From: Cyclospora cayetanensis
Taxonomy: Eukaryota; Apicomplexa; Conoidasida; Eucoccidiorida; Eimeriidae
Assembly: GCF_002999335.1 (NCBI RefSeq)
Contig: NW_020312370.1
Coordinates: 62,001 to 126,000, forward strand
Direction: 5' to 3'
Length of the DNA stretch: 64,000 nucleotides
The notes under the pieces were generated by a model. That model had not been told where the DNA came from. It saw nothing but the letters and a program-made list of their open reading frames with translations, and did not search any database. Positions 44,301 through 56,265 of the stretch are shown here, in pieces (the first letter of the stretch is position 1; each line of letters starts with the position of its first letter). The translations under genes were made by a program, and so were the position numbers.

Positions 44301-46522
44301 GGCAATCAAGCGAGGAAGGGACCCAGACATTCTTGCTACAGACTCAGAGCACCATCACAGACGCTGTGGCCCGCTCATACGATCTGTCTATGAAGCTTAA
44401 GATTCAAACACACCTCTATGGATTCCAATAAAGATACAGCGCTCCTCTAAAGAAGCAGGAACCTAGACCTCCTTGAGTCGCTGCATTTCCAAATGTTTTA
44501 GTCTCGTTGAATAATAGAACTCATCGAAGTGAATATTTGCAGACCTTCTCAAGCGACACTCCAAGTTGCAGTGCGATAACACGTGGGATTTCTCATGTTG
44601 AGGCAGTCCCATAATCCTCACTCTAGAGCTCTCACAAACAATGGCTTTGATACAGCCTCCAATGACCATCCCATGTTTAGCGCTAATTGCCAGATCCTGA
44701 AGTGCCGCTAACCAAGTCGTTTTCAGAAAGTCACAGCCTCTCACAGTGCTGTGCCCATATGTTGCCGTACAAGTTCGCTGCATCTCGCTGCTCATGCACG
44801 AGAATAGCGTGAGCCGGCCAACAGTTTTGCATAGTGCATCTCGCTTCTTGTCCTAGCTGGTACAATAGGTGAAACGAAGGTTTGTCCCCATGGCGTCGAT
44901 TGTCGTCTCCTAACGTTAAGAACTCTGCTGGCCGGAAAAACCTTTCTCTCTTAATGCTACCTGTCCCTCTTTCTTGCTGTGCTCAGATGCATACCGGTGG
45001 TATCCACCTTTCAGCTGAAGGTAGACCAAGCATTTTTTTGGAACCCAGTTAAGCAGAGCATGCAAGTGTAGTGAAGCATGAGGAGTGGTAACTTCGCGGT
45101 CGAAAGAGCAACCACAGTATTACGTGACTCGCATACCCTAAATGCTTTTCTAGTTCAGCTTTCAAAATCTCAGGCGCGCTCAGTAGTGATACCAGTACAG
45201 CAGCTTCTGTAGCTGGAGCTACCTTGGACAAATCCCGATGACCAGCGGACCGGTGGGCAAAGAGCAAAGGACTCTAAAGGACCTCAGCTCCAGGAGCGCA
45301 GCGCAGGAGCGATGCATCAACGGAGGCCCCCCTAACTGAGCAAAACAACTTGCTACTGCAAGGGCATCAGGCGCAGCAACAGCTGGTGTGCTGGAAATGT
45401 TGTAAACAAGAGTCGTGCTACTTTAGGTGGACCTAAGCTAGGGGATGCGATTCGCTCTGCTGCTCATATCTGCCGCCTTGATGATACTCTCTAGCCCTCT
45501 CATGTGCGTACTTCAGCTCTCTGATGCAGGTGTCCCCCAGCTCTCGTTGGTGCGTATGTATTTGGTCAATCTCCCTGCCACACTGCTGCTAGTTGCCGCA
45601 AGTACATGGCTATTTGGTGCAGTGAACTCGCTGCTTTGCTGCTATTCGTTATAGGGTTTACACTACGACGAAAGATGATGATGCGTACACTGCGTTTGTG
45701 CGCATATGCCTCATCCACACTCGTTTCCCCCTGCCGCTCTGCTGATCAACCTTCAGGCATACGTCTCTTGCCCTTTGTGACTTACGTATCGGTATTGAGG
45801 CATGTGATTTTTTGGCTTGTGTTTTACATGAGACTGTGACGCACCTCTCTATGCTCTACACTGGGAAAGCAGACGACGACAAGCATTTGCGGGTCCAGTG
45901 AATATGGCTCATGCTGAGGCGTTCCAGAAAACGTAGCAATCCGCAGAAATGTGCCCGCACGAAGACGGAGGAGAACTTGATGCAGAAGGGCTGTCCAACT
46001 AGGCTAAGAGGGCTAGATTATTTAGCTCCACTCTGGATCAAAGGGGCAGTCTGTGCTCCAGATGTGCTTGGAAAAAAGCCCGCTGGACTTCAGGTGGCCA
46101 AGTATAGGAGAGGGAAGAATTCACTCTCAGCGTCATATGTGCCATTCAGTGAGGCAAAGTGATGAAACAGAGGAAAGTTATATCCACGTTGAGGTGTAAA
46201 ATCAGTCTGGCCGTGACACTGCGAAGCCATTGTTACATAGACCATGACTAAAACTCCATCCTTTCCTTTTCTACTCCCATCAGCGTACTTGCCTCCACAC
46301 ATTGAATCATACACTGAGGGGCCACGTGCGCCTTAGCACATGTAAAAGCAGTCCCAATCAAAGTTCTAAAGTCTCGTCCTGCTGCATGCGCTATTGTTGC
46401 AGCAAACAGCAATAGCTGGTGCAGAGAGGGTGGCGCGACTCTAGAGCGGCAGCCCCTCGAGATCTTCGTCTCTTAGGAACACCGAGACTAACTCATCAAC
46501 CTGCGAACGCATCAATCGCAGA
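41367..46522. other. 5.1-kb gene-poor region
   Basis: No recognised gene. Several 80-150 codon frames occur on both strands (for example 41823-42266 -, 42311-42649 -, 44463-44795 -, 46090-46314 -) without domains or signals. CAG content falls sharply beyond 42.1 kb, unlike the flanking genes, and resembles the composition of the 2-14 kb gene-poor region. Promoter and 5' leader of the AP2 gene should lie in the first few hundred bases. Confidence 0.45.
45445..45839 (+). other. Possible small membrane protein split by a frame change
   Basis: An ATG frame (45445-45654) begins MRFALLLISAALMILSS, a strong hydrophobic signal or anchor, and continues hydrophobic. A second frame (to 45839) overlaps it near 45606-45654 and continues with LAALLLFVIGFTLRRK and a final FWLVFYMRL. 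Together they would make about 128 hydrophobic residues if joined. No family is recognised; chance hydrophobic frames in T-rich DNA are a real alternative. Confidence 0.2.
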
Positions 46523-49500
46523 CTACAGGATCATGATGGACGATGAACCGTGCTGCAACACATAGCGGCTGTACCCGCAGAAGCAAGAGTTTCGTTGCTC
46601 AGAATTGACAACATCATCCTTCCGGCGTTTCGCCGCTGCAAAATAGATATAGTGGCGATGGCAACTGCGAACCGAGTCAACTGCAGTCCTCGAAGCAGCA
46701 GTACTTGCCGGCGCAATGATTGCCACTTCAGTGTCTCCGCCTGCCTCGTCGATAATGGGATCCACTAAAAGAGCCTTAATTCCACCAGCGGTATGCACAG
46801 TCGGCCTGTTTTTCTTGTCTGCCGTCGCCGCCGGTGACTGCGTATCGATTCGGGGTAGGTGTAGGTACACCTCGATCACACGCATGCCGGCAAGCTGTAT
46901 GTCATCCACAAGGCACAGACACCGCAACGAAACAGCGAGAACGTACGCGTCCTGCACAGCCCCTGGTGTTTTGCAATTGCTCCTTATAAAAAGCCTGCTT
47001 CAGCTGAACGGGCACTTTTGTATTCCTCGATTGCCAAGTGCAGTCAGGCAGTGAGGTGTGCACAGCTTACGCTGTCGAGCATCGCCTTGATGTCTTCAAA
47101 GTCCACTATATGGCGGTTTTCCCCTGCAGGCAGCTGGTCAGCCCCCGTGAGACTCCCCTTGCCTACATCTAAAAGGGTTTGGTAAGCAGCGACGAGCGAT
47201 CGAAGAGGCACTCCGCAGTCCAAGTGCCTCTGTTGCCTCAGTAAGCAGTACAGCAGCAACCTGAAACTCAAAAACTCACTCCACCACGACCCTCAACTAA
47301 ACCCGCTTAGAAATTCCACATCTCTAAACCCAAGTCTTGCAAGGGGGGAGGCTTCGTCGTACTTCATTCCTCGGGGGAGGCATGATATCGAGTCTTTCAG
47401 TGGCTGCAGCACATAAACATCGTTTGCACACTTTACACTGGACGCATCCAGGCCTGAGCTTCCTCAGCAGTGTGCCAGTGCCACATCGGGAGATGCACAA
47501 TTACAGCTAGAAATTACCGAGTCAAATAGGTCGTTGGCTGCGCTGTTGATGTCCGCAGGCTGCTCGCACACGCACCAAGGATAGTGCCTTGACCGCTACA
47601 CTCTATTTTGCTTCTGAATGGGACTGTGTTGGGGAGTCGGTACATACGTGAATTTTCCTGCCACTCGGCAACGACTCCAAAGCTCGCCTGCGGATGCGCA
47701 GATGCAACGCAGGATACCGTACTCATGACCTCGCTTTCTGTGATATGATTTGAACTTTTAGATTCAGTTTTGGAAGTACCTGAGGACCTGCAAGGCACGA
47801 CGAATGTCTCCATAAAAGTTGGCGATCTTCCGGGCGCACACCTTAATCGCAGCACTGTACGTACACCCAAGCAAGCAGCCACTGCCATTTAGGGCTGCAC
47901 AAGGGTATGCGCCTGAATGGCCCTTCGATTTCAACTATGAAGCTTATGGTCCCCATGATACGACAGTTTCAGTGTGATGCGTACTCAGCGAAGAGGTCTC
48001 TACAGTCCTGCAACCGCTCAACGATGATTCCCTCGATTTGTTCGCTGGTATACGGGTTGAAAGTCAACCGTCCAAAGCCTGAGACACCGGAAAAGTTCAT
48101 TTTCCCAGGCTTTGCCAAAGCATGCTTTCCGTTTCTAGCTACCCCAACAGGCAGAAAATCCACACGCCGGCCGCTCTCTGACTGCGCAACAGGAGAGTTC
48201 GGTAGAGAGCTCAGTCGCTTTGGTGAGCATAAGCCGGTTCCCAGCGACTCGGTTTGCCAGCATTTAGCAAGGCCAGCCTGGAATTCACACGCCGCGTAGC
48301 TGCTGGTTGGCTGTGTCCTTCCCTAGTAGTGGGCAGATTGGTGAATACGAACGCCTCACCGATCCTCGAGGCGCATCTTGAGTTCAGAATCTTTTCCGGA
48401 AGGTCGATGGTGTTCGCGATGGCAATTAATACCAGCCGGGACGCCGGACAGAACGGCCAGTCAAACAAAGTGTATAGCACCCGTTGCTTCACGCTCACCA
48501 GACAGTCCACTTCATCTACTACCAGGACGCTGAGACGTACATACACCGTGCCACCTGTGCCTCACAGCATGAACCTTTGGTGCAAAGAAAAGAACCCCAA
48601 AGCCTCTTACACCTATCGCGAGCGACTGCTACGAAACAAGCAGGGCAAGGAGCCTCATACGCTACACCCTTAAAGAAACTTAGTGGAGCGTACATTGGCA
48701 GCTTGTCATTGCGTGTCTTGGAGGCCTTTAGTCGCCTCTTGCGAAAGTCGTCCCACTGCCCCCGTGCCTCTGAATGTGCCTCCCCAGTGAACGTTCTGTC
48801 CAGTTCCGCGAACGCGTGCTGGGTACTGTGAGGCTTGCAGCCAAACAGCTGCTTATAGAGAGCCACAAACACCATGTCGGGATGCTGCAGCCGCATAGCG
48901 TTGAGCTCGATGCAAGTGAATGGCGGAATAACCTAGATAGAACGCAGCAGCACACAGACACATCCGAGACCTCATACCCCAGCTACCTACTCACTAGAGA
49001 GGTGCAGGATTTCGCTAGATGAACCTCACTTGCTTCTGGACGTCGCGCTGAAGTGAGCGCAGGACGCTTTGAACAGTTGCCGTCTTGCCCGTTCCGGGAA
49101 GGCCACTGATGTCTGAATGACGGCATTTTTCATCACACGCAACACAAGGTTCATTGTAGTACGGGTTCGCTCATGGGTAAATGTGGAGTAGCGTTCGATT
49201 TGCCTTCCATGCGAACACATATGGGTGCACATAGAATATACAAGTACATAAGTGCGCGCTAGGCGGTCACAGTAGAGAACTTTCTCCTCTCGCTTCAGCT
49301 CCATTCCTGGTGGAAAGCGAGCTCTTGCAGCATTGGAGCACTTTAAGGCCCAGGCAGCAGTGTTGTTGACAACGCAGGGTTAAAATCCTTAAGGACCGTG
49401 CAGGCAACTGGAGGCGCACAGTTGCGCCATGACTGTGTGCCGGAGGTACATGCCGCAGCCATATGCACGAAGACAAGCAAACCCCGTGCTTTGAAAGGCA

Positions 49501-51034
49501 GACAAAGCGGAAGGGGAGAGCGCTAAAAAGTGGCAGAAGCGCTGTACATACAGAGGAGTTCGCCGCCTTGTTGCTGCTTGATCCCGGTAAGGATGGTCTG
49601 TCGCACCTTTTGAAATTCAGCCATTCTGCATACAGCACGCATCCAAAAAGCCGTACAATCCGAAGCCCTAGCCCCACAGCACTTGACTGTTTGCGTTTCG
49701 TCGCTGCCACAACACCGTCTCAAAGACCGCAGGCTGGATCTCGGAAAAAGCAGCAGCAGTCGAGACAGACTGAGGCAGCGAGACTGAGGCAGCGAGACTG
49801 AGGCAGCGAGACTCAGGCCCAGGCCTTGCTGGTGCTGGAAAATTCGAGGGAGTGATTAAGCACCTGCAAGGGAGGGTGGCGGGAACGCTGTCGAGTTGCA
49901 GACGACGAATAGCACGTTGCACGGGAGTCACTGCGGAATAAACATTTGTCAGTAAGAGGACTCCCAAGTCTTACGGCCATAGTTCATAGAGACCTCAGGA
50001 GTGCTGGTACTTAGGCCGAAGAGCACAGGGAGTGTTTTCTAGTGCATGCGGGCTGAAAAAATAGATTTCTAAGGTGCAGCCGCGGCAGCATCCAACCCCA
50101 CAAAAAGTCTGATAACGTACGACCCGCGTCCAAGGATCCGCCGTCTTCCCCCCCTCCGTGAACGTAGACTTGGTGGTATTTGCTGCAGTTTAGCAGCAGC
50201 TGCAGCACGAGAGGGGAAGAACCACAGCCGGCAACGCAGATCTGCGGGGATATACAGCAGCGGCCCTGCTATTTTCAGATTGTGGTATGGCTGCAGCGCA
50301 GTGGAATCGGGAAGATCAGCGTGGGCAGCTCTGCTGTATGCCTCCCGGTTGCTGCACACGCGGAGGCAGGAGCAATGGCAAGAAAGCGGCAGCAGCAGCT
50401 GCTACAAGGGAACGCATGGCCCTCACCTTTTCCCTGTCGTCTCCGACTGCTTCTAGGGGCATGACGATGTTCGTTCTGCTGCAGTAAAAACGGGTGAGGA
50501 AGCATAGAGGGGGGAAGTACTCTTGGTGTTCCTCCTCCTCTCTCTCTAGAGCTGCTCTTCTCTGCTTCTCCTTCAAAAAGTCACTCTCCGACTGCACAAC
50601 CAAAGCCTCTTCGTCGAGCCACTCCGCGGGCACCTCTTCACACTGCAGCGAAAACCGACGGACAGCAACCTAGAATGCTGCACCCTGAGTGAGATGAGCT
50701 TGAAGGAAGGGAAAGAAGGGGGGGAGGTTTATAGATGCTGGGAGCTAGATGTTGCCTGGGGTAGGCAGTCAAAAAACAGAAGCCACAGTCAGAGGCGCTG
50801 ATAAAAGGCCTCTGCTACAAAGCGAAAAAGCACAAGAATGCTCCGCCTCTCGGTCATACGGCCTTAGGCCATTTGTGACGGAAGTAGCGGCTTTTTCAGC
50901 AGCGACACCGAGGCGAGCAAACGACCGTGCAGATATCGTCTCTGGAAAAGAGGACAGAGAAGATGAAGAAGACAATGCAAGTCACTGAAGTCTCGAGAGA
51001 AGCTGCAGTAAAAGCAGCAGTAACAGCAGTAGCA

Positions 51035-51065
<31 letters not shown>

Positions 51066-52626
51066 GCTGCGACACCCGTTGCGACAGACCTTATCGGACT
51101 CGGCATATTCGTGTGGCTCGAGTGGAGGCGTCCTCGCTGTAGAGACTCCCATCTGCTGAAGATCTTGTGCGTCGTACACCCATCGAACTTCGAGCTTGAT
51201 GGGGTGTACAGGGGCGTTCCTGCCATTCTGGCTCTGTCTACGCCGCCCCTTGACCGCTACTGAGCCCTCTAGCGAAGATGAACTGAAGGTGGACGCCTTG
51301 CTGGCGTCGGGAATAGCGAAATCTGACGGCTCTTTCTGCAGGACAGATGGATGCGCGCATAGCTCATGTCGTTGTCACGCCTTCTTCCGCAACATCTGCT
51401 CAACGCGCAAGACCAACGGCAGCGACTGCTGGCATGCCCGCAGCTTCGTACCTGGAAAATGGCCATGATTTGAGCTGGAGGGCGCAAAACACAACGGTGC
51501 AGGAAGCAGCAAAATATCACATCGTTCTCATGCGAGCAAGCAAATATAAAACATCGACATGACAGAGACATGGAAAAAATATACATATATATATATTTAT
51601 CTCATTACATGCGCTGAATGGCAGTAGAGGCGTTGGTGAAAGCTTCTTAAAGCGCTTCCCGATAGCCCTAGACAACAGCGGCAGAAAAGAGAAAGCCTCT
51701 TTGAGCCGCCTCAGCGTCGTGCTGTGGCTCTGGGATCGTTCGGCAGGGAATCTGTCGGAAAGTTTTCACATTATAGGGCATTGCAGCGGGTGCAGGAGGA
51801 AGAGTCACAGGGCCTTACCGAATCGGTAGAGAATGTTTTGACTCTTGGATTTTTCTCTTGCGACCATTAGGTCCACGAAGTCTCCGACCTTGAATTGCGT
51901 CTTCCTGCCGCGCTGCTTCGTCCCGGAGTCAATGAGCTCGGTTGTGGTGTATGTGCGGTAAAAGACAAAGCCCTCATGCAGCGCCGCGAAGCCAATCGCC
52001 TCTCTTCGTACAGCTTCCTCATCGTCTTCCTCCTCTTCGTGAGCCTGCAAGGCATCCCTTCGAGCGGCCTCTGTACGGACATACTGGCCATCACGAGTGT
52101 TGCATGTTTTTCGACGCCAGGCTGAGCGCTTGGGGCTGTCTTTCCTGCTGTTGCTGCTGAAGCGCGACTGGGAGTTGGATGTCTCGGCCTCCCCTTCTTT
52201 CGCGTTGCGGCGCTTCTGAAGGCAAAGGAGGACAAGACATGGGAAAGAGCACTTCGCCAGCCCGTCAAGCAGGCTGGACGCTTGCGGCTTGGTGGCTCTG
52301 TTGCCTGCTCCACACCGAGGTAGCGGGATGTGTCTAGGTGGGGGGAGAGCTTGCACCCTGAGCCCCGCAGTGGTGCCAGCAGCTCTGCGGCTAGGCAGTC
52401 AAGCAGAGCGACATGCAACTCGCGAGCCAGAAAGGAGAGCCTGCGCGCAATTGGGCGGCATGCAGCCCGTCTTGAAAAAAACGGCGCACACCTGTGGCGG
52501 GAGAGACTTCTCTTTGTCAGATTCGACATCAAGAAAACGGGGGCTTCTTCTTTTATGAGGTGCAGAGCCATTAGTCGACGCTGATGAACGACCTCCGCCC
52601 CGACCGCAGCCTCGGCCTCTGATCAT
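46523..52626 (-). CDS. ORC1: Origin recognition complex subunit 1 (BAH + AAA+ ATPase)
   Basis: ORC1 binds origins and, with ATP, helps load the replicative helicase in the nucleus. N-terminal exons: 52492-52626 (start MIRGRGCGRGGGRSS, basic), 51819-52215, about 51090-51331 and 50427-50669; they form a BAH domain (KTQFKVGDFVDLMV, LEVRWVYDAQDL, FPPLCFLTRFYCSR). AAA+ exons: 49030-49112 (Walker A, GLPGTGKTATVQSVLRSL), 48694-48932 (TCIELNAMRLQHPDMVFVAL), 48360-48529 (Walker B, VLVVDEVDCL; then TLFDWPF, IAIANTIDLPEKI and the SRCASR sensor region), 47985-48078 (RLTFNPYTSEQIEGII), 47780-47854 (CARKIANFYGDIRRALQVL), 47071-47260 (winged-helix part, LLYCLLRQQRHLDCGV) and a last exon from 46951 (GMRVIEVYLHLPRID) open to 46523. 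Phases close from 49112 to 47780. Exons between 50.4 and 49.1 kb (a piece, FPPGMELKREEKVLYC, is near 49290) and a possible one between 47.78 and 47.26 kb are unresolved. Confidence 0.88.
49771..49813. repeat. 14-bp tandem repeat (tgaggcagcgagac)
   Basis: Three consecutive copies inside an unresolved part of the ORC1 gene, probably intronic. Confidence 0.9.
51033..51065. repeat. (CA)n microsatellite in ORC1 intron
   Basis: A pure CA run directly downstream (in gene sense) of the donor at the end of the 51090-51331 exon. Confidence 0.95.
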
Positions 52627-52664
52627 CCTCGCGAGTGCCTTGCCTTGCAAGGAAGCCCAGTGCT

Positions 52665-52949
52665 ATGAAAATCAATATTTTGCACACTGTGAGCATTCAG
52701 TGTGACACCTCCCCCAACGCGATGAACATCAATATTCTGCAAGCTCTGAGCATTCAGTGTGACACCTCCCCCAACGCGATGAACATCAATATTCTGCACA
52801 CTGTGAGCATTCAGTGTGACACCTCCCCCAACGCGATGAACATCAATATTCTGCAAGCTCTGAGCATTCAGTGTGACACCTCCCCCAACGCGATGAACAT
52901 CAATATTCTGCAAGCTCTGAGCATTCAGTGTGACACCTCCCCCAACGCT
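52665..52949. repeat. 57-bp minisatellite, five copies, immediately 5' of ORC1
   Basis: Units begin at 52665, 52722, 52779, 52836 and 52893. Two variants differ at the cacactgtg / caagctctg positions; reading the plus strand their order is A-B-A-B-B. On the minus strand each unit is 19 codons (VGGGVTLNAQSLQNIDVHR and its AHSVQ variant), with no stop through the array. Confidence 0.95.
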
Positions 52950-54845
52950 TTGGCGAGTTCCCAAACTGATAAACGCCCCATTCTTTGGCCCCGAACTGTG
53001 AAGCTTTACTGTTGAACCGCGGGGAAGACTTGCGTCCTTCTCCGCCGGGCGAGCGGTTCGGAAGGGCGAGATCCGAAGATGGGGTAAATACAGCTCTAGA
53101 GGTGTGGTAGAGTCAGTAAAGGAGTGTATCTGAGAAGAGGGGGCGAAGAGAGGGCCCGTTACACACGGGGGGGTCACTGGAGGAGGCGGGACGTGCGGAG
53201 GCTAGGGTAAATGCAATACCCTTATCTTGTACTGAGGGCTAGAAGGCATTTCAAAAGCGAACATTGAATATTGAAAGTGTTTTTAGGATAATTCATCAGT
53301 GGTTCTCTTTGCTGATTGGGTATGCTTATGGGGATAGGGGGGCCCCCATGGGGCTGGTCGTTGTTACCTGCATGTTTCCTACAGACCTCAGCCGTAGCAC
53401 TTCACTGTATCTGCGCTGAGAAGAAAAGCTTAGGACGAAGTGCACATGGCATCAACTGGGTGCTTCGTATTTTGCTGGCGGGGCCGAGGCCTTCCACAGA
53501 GAGCACCAAAATGCGTCGGTTCAGCCGCGGGTACCACCCGATTCAATTAAATCCAACTAACTAGCAGTGCCCTACAAAAACCGAGTTTCCCCTCTACCTC
53601 TCTCTTCCGTGTCTTTGTCTGTCTATTATGGCTGTTGACTGTAATGTGCAAGCTCGCTCTCATGCACAGCAGTGGCGACTTTGGTAGAAGACAGCGTACT
53701 ACGACCAAGGACTCCGAGTTAGGGGCATAATGGGGGCTTTCTCTACCTCTTTTCACATCTACCTTTTTTCAAACCCTTTTTAGAACAACCATTGGCATTT
53801 CTCTTTCCTCCCATCTCTTTCCCGCACCCTGCTTAACTTGGGCTACGAACTTCTAGATGCTAGAGGAATCACGTTGCAATAGATGGCCTGTAGCAGTAAG
53901 CGCGGATTAAACCGAAAAGCTCCAAGTAATTTTTGCCTTTCGCACATTTCTTCGAGTTTGAATACATGCGGGCACGTCGCCAACATCAACTCATTCAGTC
54001 TGAACGCGCTTCTCACCGGGAGAAAGGGAAGAACGGGTTGCGGGGCAATACACAGCAAACGAAATTATGAGAATGCGCTCCATCCCGCTTTCTATAGCTC
54101 CTATGCGAATTTCGCAATCCATCCATGCGACAATTATAAAGCATGAATGGTCTCCAACTCTTACTAGGTTCCCCTCTGGGAGGAATTTTGCATTCCCTGT
54201 CGATGTTTACCGGTAGGGGCGCTAAAGGAATCCACCGTTCGCGGCCAGACCTCAACACAACGTGCTTTGGAAGCCTCCATAACAGTGTGCCCCACGCAAA
54301 CCCGTTTGTACAATAGTACACCTCGATATGCCCGTGTCCCCCGAACCCTGTTGAGCCCTCTATTGCTGTCGTTCACTTTCTTCGCCGCCGCACCTCTCAA
54401 AGTGGCGGAGGCTTCGTGCCAGTAATAGACACGAACCATCACCGAAGGGTGAAAATGCTCAAAGCATTCGCCCCTCTGCATTTACGACACTACTGTTTTA
54501 GCGCTACCCATTACTTGAACAAGTGCACCATTAAAGGAGCCAAAGTCAACGGAGGCAACATGGTGGTATTCAGCAATACTGCGAACTGACTACTCTACTT
54601 AAGAGCATATATTTACAGCAGCATCTGCTTGATAAATGTTCCAGGACAATAGGTAGTTTGGCGCGCAAATCCAAGTTGCCCTTCTTTTTGAACGAAAAAG
54701 CAGTTATCCCTGCGCTGTGGTTGAAACCGTGCGGCCTCGGTGGGCAGGTGACTTCCATGTGGGTTTCAGAACAGACCGCTAGGCGTGGAATAGCTTGGCG
54801 CCAATGTTTGGGTAAGTGGAGGCTGATACGAGCAGGGCAGGCTGC
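52950..54845. other. Intergenic region between ORC1 start and ADP/ATP translocase 3' end
   Basis: No gene recognised. The minus-strand frame that contains the 57-bp repeats extends to 53177 but has no domain outside the repeats. The interval must hold the ORC1 promoter and the translocase 3' untranslated region. Confidence 0.45.
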
Positions 54846-55772
54846 TTACATGAGCAACCTCTGGAATTCGTCGTAAAAGACCAGGACCAGAGCAGCCCCA
54901 GCACCCCTGAGAACGTTAGCCCAGGCCCCCTTGAAGAAGCCGCGTGAGCCTTCCTGTTGGGCGATTTTGCGCCAGCAATCCAGAGTGCCAGTGTACTGCA
55001 GTTCTTCCGCGGATTTGCGACCAGCCATCATCATCATTCGCCTCCTCACGGTGTCGAAGGGGTAAGACACAACGCCTGCTGCTGCAGTTACGCTCTGTGC
55101 CACCACCCACTTGAAAAATAGATTCGGTTTGCCATCCCCGAAAAGCATAGCCTTGGCAGTGTCAAATAAGCCGAAATACGCACCACGATATACAATAATA
55201 CCCTGAACAGAGACGCCGAATCCCTGGTAGAGCGAGAAGAAGCCGGTGCGAGCACATATCTTCTTGAGGCAGTCGCCCATCCCAGTAAACTCTCGCGCAT
55301 TTCCTTTTCCTACGTCAGAAGCCAGACGGGTCCTAGCGAAGTCTAGAGGATACACCACAGTAAGGGAGGCAGCCCCCGCAAGGCCTCCCGAGGCAACGTT
55401 GGTCAGGAAGAATTTGCCGAACTCTTTATTCTGGTCGTACTTCGGGAACATCCTCCTAAAAGTGTCCTTGAAAGTGAAGTTGAAAGCTTGGGTTGGGAAG
55501 TACCGGATGACATTGGCAAGGTTGCCCCTCCATAGGGAGACCATGCCCTGCTCTCTGGATACCCGGAGAAAGCAGTTAGTGATGCCGGTATAGCGCGGCA
55601 TGCGCCCCTCCTTGATGTCAGGGATAGAGTCTTGGGTTTGAATCAACATCTTGACTCGCTCAATGGGGGCGACAATGGTCTTAGACACACCCGCCGAGAC
55701 ACCCCCCGCCATGAAGTTCTTCGCGGCGTCCATGAGGGCATTGTCCTGCCCCTTCTTCTCCTTAGTCGCCAT
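54846..55772 (-). CDS. AAC: Mitochondrial ADP/ATP translocase
   Basis: Intronless coding sequence of 308 residues, the usual length for this inner-membrane carrier, which exchanges matrix ATP for cytosolic ADP. It has the three mitochondrial-carrier repeats with signature motifs PIERVK (about residue 36), PLDFAR (142) and PFDTVR (238), and the diagnostic nucleotide-carrier hexapeptide RRRMMM (243-248). The start was chosen at [10 protein letters not shown] (55772). The same frame is open further 5' to 55886, but that part contains an acceptor-like sequence (ttcttgcag at about 55790) and no conserved residues, so it is probably 5' leader with an intron. The gene is divergent from the peroxidase gene, 493 bases away. 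It has no amino-acid repeat tracts, in contrast to its neighbours, which fits strong constraint on a compact carrier. Confidence 0.96.
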   Translation of the reverse strand: MATKEKKGQDNALMDAAKNFMAGGVSAGVSKTIVAPIERVKMLIQTQDSIPDIKEGRMPRYTGITNCFLRVSREQGMVSLWRGNLANVIRYFPTQAFNFTFKDTFRRMFPKYDQNKEFGKFFLTNVASGGLAGAASLTVVYPLDFARTRLASDVGKGNAREFTGMGDCLKKICARTGFFSLYQGFGVSVQGIIVYRGAYFGLFDTAKAMLFGDGKPNLFFKWVVAQSVTAAAGVVSYPFDTVRRRMMMMAGRKSAEELQYTGTLDCWRKIAQQEGSRGFFKGAWANVLRGAGAALVLVFYDEFQRLLM

Positions 55773-56265
55773 TTTGTTCAAGATTTGAGCTGCAAGAAAG
55801 AAGTGAACCTCCTCTGAAATTGAGCGCGCAGAAGTTTTTACGTCGTTGGTGATGCCGTGCTGTGGGGAGGCGGCCGAAGGGAACACTCGCTTCGTTCAGG
55901 GATGGGGTGAAGAAATATGGAACAAGGCCCACAAAGAGCAAACCCTAGCCACGAAGAACTAGCCCTAGACTCTAATCCTCTGCAGAAGAGAGAGAACCAG
56001 TCAGAGGAGGCTGCACCGAGAAGGGCGCATGGCAGATCGTTGCCCCTTTCCCCACCTGCTGATAGGGCTAGGGGCTTTGCCGGATGATTTCTGTGCAGGC
56101 CTTCCGAGCGCAGTCTGTTTTTCCCCGTCTCTCATTCACTGTTTCATACCGCCAGCGGAATTACGATATTCCACCGTCGCCTTTCTTTTTTATCTGTTCG
56201 TTGCGGCCTCTAGTAAGCCGCGCCCTCTTTGCCTGCTGTATTTCTATCTCTAGGGCCTGGCCAGA
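55773..56265. promoter_or_regulatory. Divergent promoter between ADP/ATP translocase and peroxidase genes
   Basis: Less than 500 bases separate the two starts, with pyrimidine-rich tracts and acceptor-like sites on both sides (ttcttgcag on the minus strand, atctctag before 56253 on the plus strand), suggesting short 5'-leader introns for both genes. Confidence 0.45.

Noticed and set aside
47514..47888. 124-codon minus-strand frame as a separate gene
   Set aside because: A different frame over the same DNA holds the ORC1 exon 47780-47854 (CARKIANFYGDIRRAL); the long frame has no homology.
52665..52949. CRISPR-like direct repeats
   Set aside because: Units are contiguous without spacers, and the context is a eukaryotic nuclear gene region.
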